Positions 7,749-18,071 of a stretch of DNA of 64,000 nucleotides are shown one piece after another. Below the pieces are notes generated by a model, which saw only the letters and a list, made by a program, of their open reading frames with translations, was not told the origin of the DNA and ran no database searches. The first letter of the stretch is position 1. Every line of letters starts with the position of its first letter. The translations under genes and the position numbers were made by a program. Source of the DNA: JAGQYH01 sp041393015 (lineage in GTDB: Bacteria > Bacteroidota > Bacteroidia > Chitinophagales > JADIYW01); contig JAWKKV010000001.1 in NCBI GenBank assembly GCA_041393015.1, positions 248,001 to 312,000 on the forward strand, in the 5' to 3' direction.

Positions 7749-7892
7749 CATTCTAAAGCTGAAAATTAAGAAGAAAATAAATGCCAGCTTAAATTTTATA
7801 CAGAAGCAAACCATGAATAACAATTTTTAGCTAAAAAAGGCCTTAATATTGTTGCTACAGAGAATAAAAATTCAAAATTACGTTTAAGATAT

Positions 7893-10800
7893 ATGCTTTT
7901 TAACAGAAACTACAATGTTGTTACTAAAGTGCTTCTATTCACAGTTGTTTTGTTACTGTTGAGTATGCCTGCTCATGCACAAAACAAAAAGAAGAAAAAG
8001 TATAAAAAGAAAAGTGATGCCAATCTCTTAAAACGTGGCTATAACGACGTAACTACCCGAAACAATTACTATTTCAACGCCAATAATATTTATAAAGAAA
8101 TGCTTCAAGATATCGAGCAGAAAACCGATATCGATTATGAAGAAATTCTTCCTATTTACATGCATCAACGGTTAGAAAATCACGATGCTTATACACCCAA
8201 TTTAGAAAGTATTATTAAGAAAACATCTGAAGCCATGCTATTGCATGATAATACCAGATGGAAAGATGATGTTTATTTGCTTTTAGGAAAGGCGCGATAC
8301 TTAAGTGGTGACTATAAAGATGCTTTAAAGACTTTTCAGTTTGTTGCTACAACCATGAAAGAAGATATTGGTAAAACCAATAATAAAGTAGATAATAAAG
8401 CCAAATATAAAGCGGCAAAAGCAAAAGCAGCAGCCAAAAAAGCCGAGGAAAGAAAGAAAGAAATTCAAAAGAAAAAAGACGAATTAAAAAAGCAATTTCA
8501 AAAGCTAAAAAAAGATAAAGATAAGGAGCGAGCTGCTACAGCAAAAGAAAAACAAAAGGCTTTAGACAAAAGAATTAAGGCTAAGAAAAAAGTTGTTGCC
8601 CTTCGTAAAAAAGGTAAAACGCCTTCACAAAAGTTGATTGCTATTGCCAACGGAAAGATAAAAGACGAAGATAAAGATGAGGCAACAGCCAATACGGAAG
8701 AGAGCGGAGAAAAAAGCGATTCAAGCAGTACAGCTGATAATATTATCAAATACAAAACAGATTATAGATCTGAGAAAAAGATAGAAAAAGAAAAGCAGGC
8801 TGAATTAGATGCAGAGTTGGCCGAATTAAATGATACTATTCCAATGACGGAAAAGGAAGCCGAAAGGTATGGCGATCTTACATTATGGGATAAAATAAAA
8901 CATAAAAGAGCTAGAGCAGAAGCACTGGTTTGGATGGCTAAAAGTTACATGGAGTTAGGAGAATATGGCAATGCTCAAAGCATGTTGGAGTATGCTGAAG
9001 CCTTACCCAAATTAACCCGAAAACAATACGAGGAGATTTATGCCGGTGAAGCTTATTATTACTTAGAACGAAACCGCTACGAAAATGCTATTGATGCTTT
9101 AAACAATGCTATCGTGGTTGCCAAAAAGAAGGATCGCTCAAAATATAGTTTTATCAAAGCACAAATTCATGAGTTAAATGATCAAGACCAGATTAATGCA
9201 ATTGAAACTTATAAAGCTGTTGCAGAAGGGAAAACCGATTACGAAATGAAGTTTTATGCCAATATGAAGGTGGCTAAACTTTACCAAAAAGATCAAATTG
9301 GCAATTCAGATGAAATCATAGAAATGCTCACTAAGCTTTTAAAGAATGGCTCTAACAAGGAGTTTAGAGATCAAATCCATTATGAGATTGCTGCCATTTA
9401 TGCCGATAGACAAGAATTTGATCAAACCAAAGATCATTTGCAAAGTTCTATTACCTTAAGTAGAACCAATCCACTTCAAAAAGGATTATCCTTCCAAGCT
9501 TTAGGAGATGTTTATCTAATGCAAGAGAACTATTCAGCTGCTGCATTATTTTATGATAGCGCTGTAGTCAATGTGCCGGTAACTTATGTCAATTACGATA
9601 AATTAAAAAGTAGATCTGAAACCATCACAGATATTGCGATGTATGCTAAAATCATTTTCGAGCAAGACAGCTTGTTGATGTTAAGCAAAATGACGGACAA
9701 TGAGATTGAAATTTATTTAGCAGAATTAGCAAGAAGCCAAAGAATTGAATCTAGAGGACGAAAAAAACAAAAAGACGTTACTAGCTTTATTGATGAGGCA
9801 GTAGTGGTTAATACCACAAATACACTGTCGAATACCGGTGATTGGTATTTCTACAACCCAACTTTATTGGCACAAGGTAAAATAACTTTTCAAAAAATAT
9901 GGGGAGATATTCCGCACGAAAACAATTGGAGGCGAAGCAGTAGTCTCTCACTTATTGATGCCACAACAGAAGATGATGGTTTATCTCAAATTAGTAATAT
10001 TGACAAAGCGACTGAAGATCAAGTAGTAAAATTAGATATTCCTAAAACGGAAGAAGAAATAGCCGAAGCAAACAATAAACTATCCAATGCCTACTATGAG
10101 TTTGGTAAGCTATTTAGAAATAATTTAGAGATTAATAGTGAAGCAAAACAAGCTTTTGAAACCATCGTCAATAAGTATCCTAAATTCAAAAGTATAGATC
10201 GAGTATATTATTACCTGTATTTAATTTATGTCGACGAAGGAGATGTAGGAAGAGCTCAATATTATAAATCCATTCTTTTAGATAACTATCCATTGAGTCA
10301 ATACGCATTAGCAATTAATACTACTTACGATTTTGACAGAGACAATGAGAAACAACGACCTGAAGCCACTGGTATTGAGAAGCTTTATGTGTCTACTTAT
10401 AGCTCATTTTTAAGTGGTGAATATCAAGATGTTATCAATCGTAGAAACGAAGCATTTGATACTTACAAGGAAAATCCTTTAATGCCTAAATTCGATTTCT
10501 TAGAGGCCCTTTCTTATGGTCATTTAGACAGTTTAGTTGTGTTAAAGAGTAAGCTTTCAGCTATTATAAATAAGTATCCAAATCACGAAGTTGGCAATAA
10601 AGCAAGAGAATATTTGGCTATCATTATGCAAAAGGAGAATCAGGAAAATGTGCCGGTAGATACAATGACTATTGAAACAGATTCCGGTTCGATCGAAATT
10701 GAATCTATTTATTCGAATGAAGAAAGCAATAATATATTTGCCTTCATTATTTTAAAAGATAAAGATCAAGATGTTCGAAGTGTCATTCAATCCTTAAATA

Positions 10801-11075
10801 CTTATAACGAGACAAATTTTGAGGCAAGAAAACTTCGGGTGAGCAATGCCTTTTTAGATAAAAATACTCCATTGGTATTGGTAAAACGTTTTAGAGAAAA
10901 AAGCACAGCCATTGAATATTTAAAAGCTTTGGATGATGATATGACGGAATTATTTGGCGAAGCATCAAGTGCCAACATGGAACTTTTAATGATCAGTCAA
11001 GAAAACTTTAGAGTTTTATTTACCTCCAAAAAAATGGATGAATATCGAATTTTCTTCCAACAAACGTTTAATTAA
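7893..11075 (+). CDS. SprE/PorW-like TPR protein, type IX secretion / gliding motility
   Basis: A 1060-residue exported protein rich in tetratricopeptide-type helices. It resembles SprE of Flavobacterium johnsoniae and PorW of Porphyromonas, T9SS accessory proteins. Family features are an N-terminal segment with TTRNNYYFNANNIYKEML, DDVYLLLGKARYLSGDYKDALKTFQ, repeated helical pairs, the C-terminal NTYNETNFEARKLRVSNAFLDK, and the terminal SQENFRVLFTSKKMDEYRIFF segment. Unlike known lipoprotein members, the N-terminus looks like a type I signal peptide (cleavage near AHA-Q, residue 30). A Lys-rich, probably coiled-coil insert (about residues 168-260) makes it longer than homologues. Neighbourhood (M23, bactofilin, atpZ) also matches sprE/porW loci. 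Confidence 0.82.
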   Translation: MLFNRNYNVVTKVLLFTVVLLLLSMPAHAQNKKKKKYKKKSDANLLKRGYNDVTTRNNYYFNANNIYKEMLQDIEQKTDIDYEEILPIYMHQRLENHDAYTPNLESIIKKTSEAMLLHDNTRWKDDVYLLLGKARYLSGDYKDALKTFQFVATTMKEDIGKTNNKVDNKAKYKAAKAKAAAKKAEERKKEIQKKKDELKKQFQKLKKDKDKERAATAKEKQKALDKRIKAKKKVVALRKKGKTPSQKLIAIANGKIKDEDKDEATANTEESGEKSDSSSTADNIIKYKTDYRSEKKIEKEKQAELDAELAELNDTIPMTEKEAERYGDLTLWDKIKHKRARAEALVWMAKSYMELGEYGNAQSMLEYAEALPKLTRKQYEEIYAGEAYYYLERNRYENAIDALNNAIVVAKKKDRSKYSFIKAQIHELNDQDQINAIETYKAVAEGKTDYEMKFYANMKVAKLYQKDQIGNSDEIIEMLTKLLKNGSNKEFRDQIHYEIAAIYADRQEFDQTKDHLQSSITLSRTNPLQKGLSFQALGDVYLMQENYSAAALFYDSAVVNVPVTYVNYDKLKSRSETITDIAMYAKIIFEQDSLLMLSKMTDNEIEIYLAELARSQRIESRGRKKQKDVTSFIDEAVVVNTTNTLSNTGDWYFYNPTLLAQGKITFQKIWGDIPHENNWRRSSSLSLIDATTEDDGLSQISNIDKATEDQVVKLDIPKTEEEIAEANNKLSNAYYEFGKLFRNNLEINSEAKQAFETIVNKYPKFKSIDRVYYYLYLIYVDEGDVGRAQYYKSILLDNYPLSQYALAINTTYDFDRDNEKQRPEATGIEKLYVSTYSSFLSGEYQDVINRRNEAFDTYKENPLMPKFDFLEALSYGHLDSLVVLKSKLSAIINKYPNHEVGNKAREYLAIIMQKENQENVPVDTMTIETDSGSIEIESIYSNEESNNIFAFIILKDKDQDVRSVIQSLNTYNETNFEARKLRVSNAFLDKNTPLVLVKRFREKSTAIEYLKALDDDMTELFGEASSANMELLMISQENFRVLFTSKKMDEYRIFFQQTFN

Positions 11076-11245
11076 TTAACTCAGCCATTTACTACATTAA
11101 CGTCTTCGCTTAATAGAAGAAGAATTTTTGTAAATTCCTTAATCGTAATATTGATTGATAATAGATTATTCTATTGGAGCGTTTGATTAACATAGTTTAT
11201 AAACATCTTTTAAAATAATTTAGGAATAGAGACTTAAAATGTCAT

Positions 11246-11253
11246 TACTTTTA
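11246..11253 (+). promoter_or_regulatory. Possible -7 element before the penicillin-binding protein gene
   Basis: TACTTTTA differs from TAnnTTTG in the last base and lies 37 bases before the TTG start at 11290. Weak, listed because position is right. Confidence 0.25.
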
Positions 11254-11289
11254 CGCTCTATAGATTAGATAAACGAAACAGTAATTAAT

Positions 11290-13590
11290 TTGGACGGCAT
11301 CAAAACATACAAGAAGTATTTAACCATTATGTGGTCTTTATTTTTTGTTGGTTTATTTAGTATTCCTTTGTTTTTCTTTTTAATTGGAAAAGGATTATTA
11401 GGACCATTACCTACTTCTGATAAAATTGAAAACCCAAAGGCAAATTTAGCTTCTGAAGTTTTTTCTGCTGACGGCGTATTGATAGGGAAATTCTATACTC
11501 AAAACCGAACACGAGTTGAATTTGAAGACCTCTCTCCCAACATTGTAAATGCTTTAATTTCTACGGAAGATCAACGTTTTAAGAAACATTCTGGTATTGA
11601 CCTAGAAGGCACCTTTAGAGCTATTATATTTTTGGGTAGCAAAGGTGGTGGAAGTACCATCACTCAACAATTAGCCCTCAATTTATTTAATCAACGAGCG
11701 ACTTCTAAAATTGGTAGAATCAAGCAAAAATTGCAAGAATATGTTTTAGCCGTTAGGCTTGAAAAGAGTTATACCAAAGAAGAAATTATTGCTCTTTATC
11801 TTAATACGGTTGATTTTGTAAATAATGCGGTAGGCGTAAAAAGTGCATCTAACATATATTTCAATGTTGAACCTGCTGAATTAGACGTCAATCAATCGGC
11901 TATTATTGTAGGTATGTTAAAGAATCCAAGTCTTTTTAATCCATTAAGAAGAGCTGAATTAACAAGAGAAAGAAGAAATACTGTTCTTCAACAAATGGTC
12001 AAAAATAATAAACTTGATAAGGCAGCCCGAGACACCCTATCGGTTAAACCCTTAGAAATAAAATACACTAAAGTAGATCATATTGAAGGTTTAGCACCTT
12101 ATTTTAGAAGCACATTAGCACAAGAGTTAAGAGTTTGGGCCAATACACAAAAAAAGGCTGACGGCGAAAACTATAATATCTATAGAGATGGTTTAAAGAT
12201 CTACACCACCATTGACTCTAGAATGCAAAAATATGCTGAAGAAGCTGTGCACGAACATTTATCAGAGCATCAAGAGCGATTCTTTCAAGAATTCAAAACC
12301 TATCAAAAAGGATTTTGGGATGAACCTCAAGGCAAAGTAGTTTTAAACTCTGCATTAAAGCAGTGCGATGCTTATAAAGCTTTAAAAGAAGAAGGTGCTT
12401 CAAAAAAAGAAATTGATGAGTACTTCGACACAAAGAAAGAGATGACCATTTTTAGTCATAAAGGCAACATTGATACAGTAATGACTCCTCTTGACTCTAT
12501 CAAATATCATAAAATGTTTTTACAAACCGGTTTTATGGTTATGAATCCTTCCAATGGACATGTAAAAGCTTGGGTTGGTGGTATTGATTTTGAGCATTTT
12601 AAATACGATCATGCTGATAAAAAGACAAAACGTTTAGCAGGTTCAACCTTTAAACCTATTCTTTATTCTTTAGCCATTGATAATGGTTGGTCACCTTGCA
12701 TGAAAATTCAAAACGTACCCGTCACTATTTACACTCCTTCCGGCCCTTGGACACCAAAAAATGCCGGTAACCACAAATACGGAGGTTGGTATACGCTAAA
12801 AGAATGTTTGGCAAAATCTGTAAATACATGTGCTGCTTATATTATGAGTCAAATTGGACCTGAAATGATGGTTCAACAAGCCAAAAACATGGGATTACAA
12901 TCCGATCCATTACCGGTTCCATCATTAGCATTAGGAACCACTGAAGTTTCTTTATGGGAGATGATGCATATCTATAGCACTTTTGTTAATGCGGGCAGTA
13001 GCACTCAACCTATTTATATCTCAAAAATTGAAGATAAAAACGGCACGGAAATTCAAAGATTCATTACTGAACGTAAAGAAGTAATGTCTGAACAAACGGC
13101 ACATATTATGTTGGAATTGTTGAAAGGCGTTACAAACCCAGGATTAGGTGGCACCGCAACAAGAATAAAATGGTATTATAAAATCCCTGGCGATGTAGCC
13201 GGTAAAACGGGAACTACCAACGATCATACAGATGGATGGTTTATGGGTATGACACCTAATTTAATTGGTGGCGCTTGGGTAGGTTGCGATGATCAAGCAT
13301 TGAGATTTAAAACGTTAGGCAATGGTTCTGGAGGAAGAATGGCAATGCCTATTTGGGCATTATTTTTTCAAAAAGCTTTTGCTGATAAAGAATTAGGCTT
13401 AGATCCAAATGCTACTTTTTTCACGCCTTCTGTTCCAATAGAAATAGAAATGGATTGTGCTGAGTATAATAGAATTCATCCAAGTCCTGGTAATTCTCCA
13501 AGTAATGCTTTTGATGAGGAAAGTGATGATCCAAGTACATTCGATTCAGGAACAAATTCTAATTCCGGATTGGAAGATGAATTTGAATAG
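11290..13590 (+). CDS. Class A penicillin-binding protein (PBP1A type)
   Basis: A 766-residue bifunctional peptidoglycan synthase. It has a short cytoplasmic tail, one membrane helix (about residues 14-36), a GT51 glycosyltransferase domain (catalytic region STEDQRFKKHSGID near residue 92; GGSTITQQLALNLF) and a transpeptidase domain with the SxxK serine in AGSTFKP (about Ser452), SVN (about 509) and KTG (about 639). The Asp/Ser-rich C-terminal tail is disordered. The start is TTG; the next ATG (11329) would remove the cytoplasmic tail that homologues have, so TTG is preferred but not certain. Confidence 0.95.
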   Translation: MDGIKTYKKYLTIMWSLFFVGLFSIPLFFFLIGKGLLGPLPTSDKIENPKANLASEVFSADGVLIGKFYTQNRTRVEFEDLSPNIVNALISTEDQRFKKHSGIDLEGTFRAIIFLGSKGGGSTITQQLALNLFNQRATSKIGRIKQKLQEYVLAVRLEKSYTKEEIIALYLNTVDFVNNAVGVKSASNIYFNVEPAELDVNQSAIIVGMLKNPSLFNPLRRAELTRERRNTVLQQMVKNNKLDKAARDTLSVKPLEIKYTKVDHIEGLAPYFRSTLAQELRVWANTQKKADGENYNIYRDGLKIYTTIDSRMQKYAEEAVHEHLSEHQERFFQEFKTYQKGFWDEPQGKVVLNSALKQCDAYKALKEEGASKKEIDEYFDTKKEMTIFSHKGNIDTVMTPLDSIKYHKMFLQTGFMVMNPSNGHVKAWVGGIDFEHFKYDHADKKTKRLAGSTFKPILYSLAIDNGWSPCMKIQNVPVTIYTPSGPWTPKNAGNHKYGGWYTLKECLAKSVNTCAAYIMSQIGPEMMVQQAKNMGLQSDPLPVPSLALGTTEVSLWEMMHIYSTFVNAGSSTQPIYISKIEDKNGTEIQRFITERKEVMSEQTAHIMLELLKGVTNPGLGGTATRIKWYYKIPGDVAGKTGTTNDHTDGWFMGMTPNLIGGAWVGCDDQALRFKTLGNGSGGRMAMPIWALFFQKAFADKELGLDPNATFFTPSVPIEIEMDCAEYNRIHPSPGNSPSNAFDEESDDPSTFDSGTNSNSGLEDEFE

Positions 13591-13656
13591 CCAATCAATT
13601 TGAGAGAAACATTAGCTCATTTTGTAGAATTACAGGAATAACTCTACATTCATATC

Positions 13657-15432
13657 ATGCAACTTTCGGTTGAAGAACAAATAAAAATAATCCCTCACGT
13701 ACCTGGTGTTTATCGCTATTATGATAAAACAGGCAAGATATTATATATAGGCAAGGCAAAAGATCTAAGAAAAAGAGTAGCGAGTTACTTTGTAGAATCT
13801 AGAAATAAAAGTGCTCGACTAAGATTATTAGTTAAAAAGATTCATAAGATTGAGTTTACAGTAGTTCCAAATGAAAAAGATGCATTCCTACTCGAAAATG
13901 CCCTAATTAAAGAGCATCAACCCAAATACAATATTCAATTAAAAGACGACAAATCATTTCCTTATATTGTTATTGTCAATGAAGCCTTTCCAAGAATCTT
14001 TGTTACTAGAATAAGAAGAGATGATGGCTCAGAATATTTTGGACCTTATATCTCAGTAAAATATGTTCGTGCAACTTTAGAAATGATCAAGTCTTTATAT
14101 CCGATTAGATCATGTGCTTTAAATTTAAATCCTAAGCATTTAGCAAAGAAAAGCTACAAGGTTTGCTTAGAGTATCACTTAAAAAACTGCTTAGGTCCTT
14201 GCGAAATGAAACAATCCGAGGAAGCGTATCTAGAAAACATTAACCATATTCGAAACATTCTAAAAGGTAGTGTTTCAACTGTTAAAAACACTTTTAAAGA
14301 AAGAATGGCCAAGTATGCAGAAGAAATGGAATTTGAAGCCGCCAATGAAGTGAAGAAAAAAATCAATGTATTAGAACAGTATCAGCAAAAATCATCTATC
14401 GTTCATCCTAATCTTGGAAATCTACATGTCTTTGGTTTCACTCAAGAAAAAGATAAAACTTATGTTCACTATTTCCTAGTGGCTAATGGCACGATCACTT
14501 CTTCTAGAAATTTAATTTTAAAAAGCTTCTTGGAAGAAAGTCCTGAAGAAATGTTGGCTTTTGCCATAAATGAAATTATTGAAGAAGCAGATCAATCGAT
14601 AGAAATATTGGTAAAGACATATCCTGCTATGGAAGATTCGAATCTAAAATTCTTCACTCCTGAAAGAGGAGATAAAAAGAAGCTTTTAGATTTAGCTACT
14701 AAAAATGCTTTACAATTAAAATTAAATCAAAGGAACGATAAGCCTTTAAAAAAGAATGAGATATTGCTTACCCAAATGAAGGAAGATCTGCATTTGAAGG
14801 AACTCCCCTTCCATATAGAATGCTTCGACAACTCGAATTTTCAAGGCAGTTTTCCGGTGGCTTCAATGGTTGTTTTCAAAAATGGAAAACCTAATACTAA
14901 AGAATACAGGCATTTTAATATTAAAACGGTTGAAGGACCAGATGACTTTGCCAGCATGGAAGAAGTTGTTTACAGACGATATAAGCGCCTTTTAGAGGAA
15001 GATGCACCATTGCCGCAATTAATATTGATAGATGGAGGAAAAGGGCAGCTCTCGTCCGCCTATAAGAGTTTAGAACGGTTAGATTTAACAGGGAAGATTC
15101 AAGTAATCTCTATAGCTAAACGATTAGAGGAAATCTACTATCCTAATGATGAATTACCTTTTAATCTTAATAAAAGAAGTCAGACCTTAAAAGTATTACA
15201 GCATCTTAGAAATGAAGCGCATAGGTTTGCGATTACTTTCCATAGAAATAAACGTTCAAAAGCTGCCTATACAACTGAATTGAATGAAATTAGTGGAATT
15301 GGAGAAGCAACTATTCAGCAATTAATGAAAGCCTTTAAAACGGTAAAAAGAATAAAATCTACACCTTTGGAAGCACTCGTAAATGTTATTGGTGAAAGTA
15401 GAGCGAAAAAAGTATATGATTATTTTCATTGA
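13657..15432 (+). CDS. uvrC: Excinuclease ABC subunit C
   Basis: A 591-residue nucleotide-excision repair nuclease that makes both incisions with UvrB. It has an N-terminal GIY-YIG domain (GVYRYYDKTGKILYIGKAKDLRKR), the Cys-containing CLEYHLKNCLGPCE segment, a UVR motif (about residues 205-240), an RNase H-like 5'-incision domain (ECFDNSNFQGSFPVASMVVF, LILIDGGKGQL) and C-terminal helix-hairpin-helix motifs (ISGIGEATIQQLM, VIGESRAKKVYDYF). Follows the PBP gene by 66 bases on the same strand. Confidence 0.97.
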   Translation: MQLSVEEQIKIIPHVPGVYRYYDKTGKILYIGKAKDLRKRVASYFVESRNKSARLRLLVKKIHKIEFTVVPNEKDAFLLENALIKEHQPKYNIQLKDDKSFPYIVIVNEAFPRIFVTRIRRDDGSEYFGPYISVKYVRATLEMIKSLYPIRSCALNLNPKHLAKKSYKVCLEYHLKNCLGPCEMKQSEEAYLENINHIRNILKGSVSTVKNTFKERMAKYAEEMEFEAANEVKKKINVLEQYQQKSSIVHPNLGNLHVFGFTQEKDKTYVHYFLVANGTITSSRNLILKSFLEESPEEMLAFAINEIIEEADQSIEILVKTYPAMEDSNLKFFTPERGDKKKLLDLATKNALQLKLNQRNDKPLKKNEILLTQMKEDLHLKELPFHIECFDNSNFQGSFPVASMVVFKNGKPNTKEYRHFNIKTVEGPDDFASMEEVVYRRYKRLLEEDAPLPQLILIDGGKGQLSSAYKSLERLDLTGKIQVISIAKRLEEIYYPNDELPFNLNKRSQTLKVLQHLRNEAHRFAITFHRNKRSKAAYTTELNEISGIGEATIQQLMKAFKTVKRIKSTPLEALVNVIGESRAKKVYDYFH

Positions 15433-15454
15433 CTCAACCTTTAATACAGAACAT

Positions 15455-15489
15455 AAAAAAAGGGTTGCTATGTAGAGCAACCCTTTTTT
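15455..15489. terminator. Bidirectional Rho-independent terminator between uvrC and gldN
   Basis: A 14-bp stem AAAAAAGGGTTGCT (15456-15469) / AGCAACCCTTTTTT (15476-15489) with a 6-base loop. The A and T tracts on either side provide a U run in both directions. It lies between convergent uvrC and gldN and can end both transcripts. Confidence 0.92.
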
Positions 15490-15507
15490 ATTTCGTCAAC
15501 TGAACGA

Positions 15508-16431
15508 TTAATATTCCCAAAGATCGTGTTCAAAATTGAACAATTCTTCTTGAATTTTTTCAGACTCATAAAGAGCGTTAATACCTTCAGTGTAATCTTT
15601 AATTCTTAAGTCATCCACGTTATCTTCTTTTACAATGTAACTAGAAAATAATCTCATTGCAAAAAGGTGATCAAACGTAAGTTGAATACCATTTGGAAGT
15701 GGGTTATAAGCTGGTGTTCTCACTAACTTATCTCTTAAATCAGGGAAATAAGCCCAAAATAAAGGCACATCACCTTGATAATCACCTAACTCACCATATT
15801 TCTCCATAATTGGAGCAATACCTAAAATTCTATTCTCCATTGTTGAAGTTTCTTCATTGAAGAACCAAACTTCTTTAATTCTGAATTTATTAACCGTTTC
15901 AGGATTAAAATCATTTTTGATTACTGTCAACGCTTCAATTTCAGTTTCCGGATCCCATACCCAAACAGAATCAACAGAACTTGATAACGCTGGTATACCT
16001 TCCAAATCTACGGGTGTAGTAAATTCATCATCTAAACCATCATATAAAGTAACTGAACCTTCTTTTGCTGCATCTAACAAAACTGTTATTAATGGCATTT
16101 TAGGTGCCACAAAAGGTCTATTCATTTTCTCTCTACAATCGATTACTCTCCATAGAATTTTATACCAAAATACATCGGCTTGTCTAACAGCATCATAAGG
16201 AATTGGTGTTGCTTCAGCTATTGAAGTTTCTTCCCATGGCAAAATTTGAATTTCAGTTTTTACATCACCAACTAACTCATCTCCATCTTCTACTTCGGAG
16301 TCTGTGTTTTCATCAGTAACCACCGGAGTAGTTTCAATTTCGCTACCAGTCTCAATTTGTGCGAATACATGGCTAGATGCCATTAATAAAAACGCACTCA
16401 TCAATACTATTAATTTCCGATTCTTCAACAT
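15508..16431 (-). CDS. gldN: Gliding motility / T9SS protein GldN (PorN)
   Basis: A 307-residue periplasmic protein that, with GldK, forms the outer-membrane-associated ring of the type IX secretion system. The signal peptide is MLKNRKLIVLMSAFLLMASSHVFAQ. An acidic linker (about residues 30-60) is followed by the GldN core: YDAVRQADVFWYKILWRVIDCREKMNRPF, VWFFNEETSTMENRILGIAP and LFWAYFPDLRDKLV. It is the last gene of gldKLMN; the gap from gldM is 28 bases. Order is the same as in Flavobacterium and Porphyromonas. Confidence 0.96.
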   Translation of the reverse strand: MLKNRKLIVLMSAFLLMASSHVFAQIETGSEIETTPVVTDENTDSEVEDGDELVGDVKTEIQILPWEETSIAEATPIPYDAVRQADVFWYKILWRVIDCREKMNRPFVAPKMPLITVLLDAAKEGSVTLYDGLDDEFTTPVDLEGIPALSSSVDSVWVWDPETEIEALTVIKNDFNPETVNKFRIKEVWFFNEETSTMENRILGIAPIMEKYGELGDYQGDVPLFWAYFPDLRDKLVRTPAYNPLPNGIQLTFDHLFAMRLFSSYIVKEDNVDDLRIKDYTEGINALYESEKIQEELFNFEHDLWEY

Positions 16432-16459
16432 ATAACTTAAGTTTTATTATTTCTTTTTA

Positions 16460-18037
16460 CTATCTAATTCTAAAGTTGATACCAGGAATACCTCTTGTTT
16501 GGCCATCCGGTCCTCTTACAGTAATATTCTCAAAAGCATAAACATCACCAGGCTTAGCCTTTTGGATGTAACCTGTCATTTGACCTGTAAAAGAGGCACC
16601 ACTTGCTTTAGCTAACGCTAAATCTTGTCTTTTTGGTATGTATACTAGATCGTAACTTACAATATCAAATTTTGCATCAAAATCAAAATTCTCTAAAACT
16701 GCTGCCAAACCTTTTTGTACTTGGAACTCACCAGCAGAAATATTACCACCAGATTTTCTAGCCACTTGCGCTACTGGATCTGGAATTCTTTTTACTCTGA
16801 ATTCAAAATCACCATACTTAGTACCACTTGCGTCAGAAACTGTAACATTAGATGTACCTTGGTTAGTTACTCTTACGTTGTAGTTTCCACCACTACCGGT
16901 AATTGTTCCACCAGACATATTAACTCTTAAATCTTTTGCCAATACACCAGCAGCTGATGCTGAAATTGGGTTATCAACTCCGATGTAAAACACGTTCATT
17001 TTGGTAGGTGTAACGTTAGCAAATGGATCTGCAACAGTATACTTGAAAGTCTCTTTGTATTGAGTTACTTCACCTTTTTTGTTGGTTACACTTACAACAG
17101 CATTAACCGTTTTTTCACCAGTTGTGCTAGTAGTACCGTTATAAACTGCTACTCCGTCTTTTCCGATTGATAAATTTTGACCATTTGCAGAAATAGTAAC
17201 GTTAGAAGTGTTTGAACTTGATGCAGCTAAGAAAATACCTGCTTCCATTTTTTGACCTCTTAATACATAAGAAGATGGAGCAACAATAGCCGCTCTAAAC
17301 TGATCTAACTCAACTCTATCTAAACCAACCATTTGCTTTAAAGTTTCTACTACTTTATTTTCAGTAGCACTAGCATCTGCTTGAATTTGAGATAACATAG
17401 CCATAGCACCTGCAGCCGGCATATGATCGAATTTATCCATTGCCCAAGTAGAAGGACCTTCTTCTTTCTTACCATGTGCATTAGGTGTTGCTTCAAACTC
17501 AGTTGTTAAAGGAAGCGCATTTTTTGTATCCTCATACATGCCTTTTTTGTATTCTTCCATTTCTTTTTTCGGAAGTAAAGCCAAAATTGCTTCTTTGGTT
17601 TCATTGATCTTCTTTTCAAGTTCGAAAGCGATACCATCATTGGTACCATTCGGTTCTCCTTTAATTAGAATCTCTGCTGTTAAGTTTACTTCTTCAGGAC
17701 TAATAATTTTACCATTGTTAGGGTTTACACCTATTGTTTCAACGATATTATTTTTAATTCCTTCAATGTAAACGTTTAAGTCTGCTACTTTTGTTCTTAC
17801 ATCTTCTGCAAGAACTGCATATTTAGCAGCATCTTCATCTTTTTTGCCTTTTTCTTTTAGGCCGTCAAGTGTAGCACCATTTATGCCATCAATAGTTACG
17901 TTTGATGTTTCAATTCCATCATTGATCTTAATGAATGCTTCTGTGACTTCTTTTGGTATTTGCAGAGCCAATAACGCTAATAGTACAATGTACATTACGT
18001 TAATCATCCTCTGCCTCGTTTCCTTAGGTATTGCCAT
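16460..18037 (-). CDS. gldM: Gliding motility / T9SS motor protein GldM (PorM)
   Basis: A 525-residue inner-membrane protein with a single N-terminal helix (MAIPKETRQRMINVMYIVLLALLALQIP...) and a long periplasmic part. In known systems it dimerises across the periplasm (four domains, D1-D4), couples to GldL in the membrane and reaches the GldKN ring. The start MAIPKETRQRMINVMY is highly characteristic, as are PSSYVLRGQKMEAGIFLAASS and the GNYNVRVTN/DPVAQV C-terminal domain. A proton-motive-force motor together with GldL. It lies 34 bases after gldL. Confidence 0.96.
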   Translation of the reverse strand: MAIPKETRQRMINVMYIVLLALLALQIPKEVTEAFIKINDGIETSNVTIDGINGATLDGLKEKGKKDEDAAKYAVLAEDVRTKVADLNVYIEGIKNNIVETIGVNPNNGKIISPEEVNLTAEILIKGEPNGTNDGIAFELEKKINETKEAILALLPKKEMEEYKKGMYEDTKNALPLTTEFEATPNAHGKKEEGPSTWAMDKFDHMPAAGAMAMLSQIQADASATENKVVETLKQMVGLDRVELDQFRAAIVAPSSYVLRGQKMEAGIFLAASSSNTSNVTISANGQNLSIGKDGVAVYNGTTSTTGEKTVNAVVSVTNKKGEVTQYKETFKYTVADPFANVTPTKMNVFYIGVDNPISASAAGVLAKDLRVNMSGGTITGSGGNYNVRVTNQGTSNVTVSDASGTKYGDFEFRVKRIPDPVAQVARKSGGNISAGEFQVQKGLAAVLENFDFDAKFDIVSYDLVYIPKRQDLALAKASGASFTGQMTGYIQKAKPGDVYAFENITVRGPDGQTRGIPGINFRIR

Positions 18038-18071
18038 TACGGTTCGTTTTTAAATTGAAAAAATAATTTAA

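Noticed and set aside
8498..8755. 85-codon minus-strand frame opposite the SprE-like Lys-rich insert
   Set aside because: Its Leu/Phe/Ser-rich composition is the complement of the Lys/Ala-rich coding strand.
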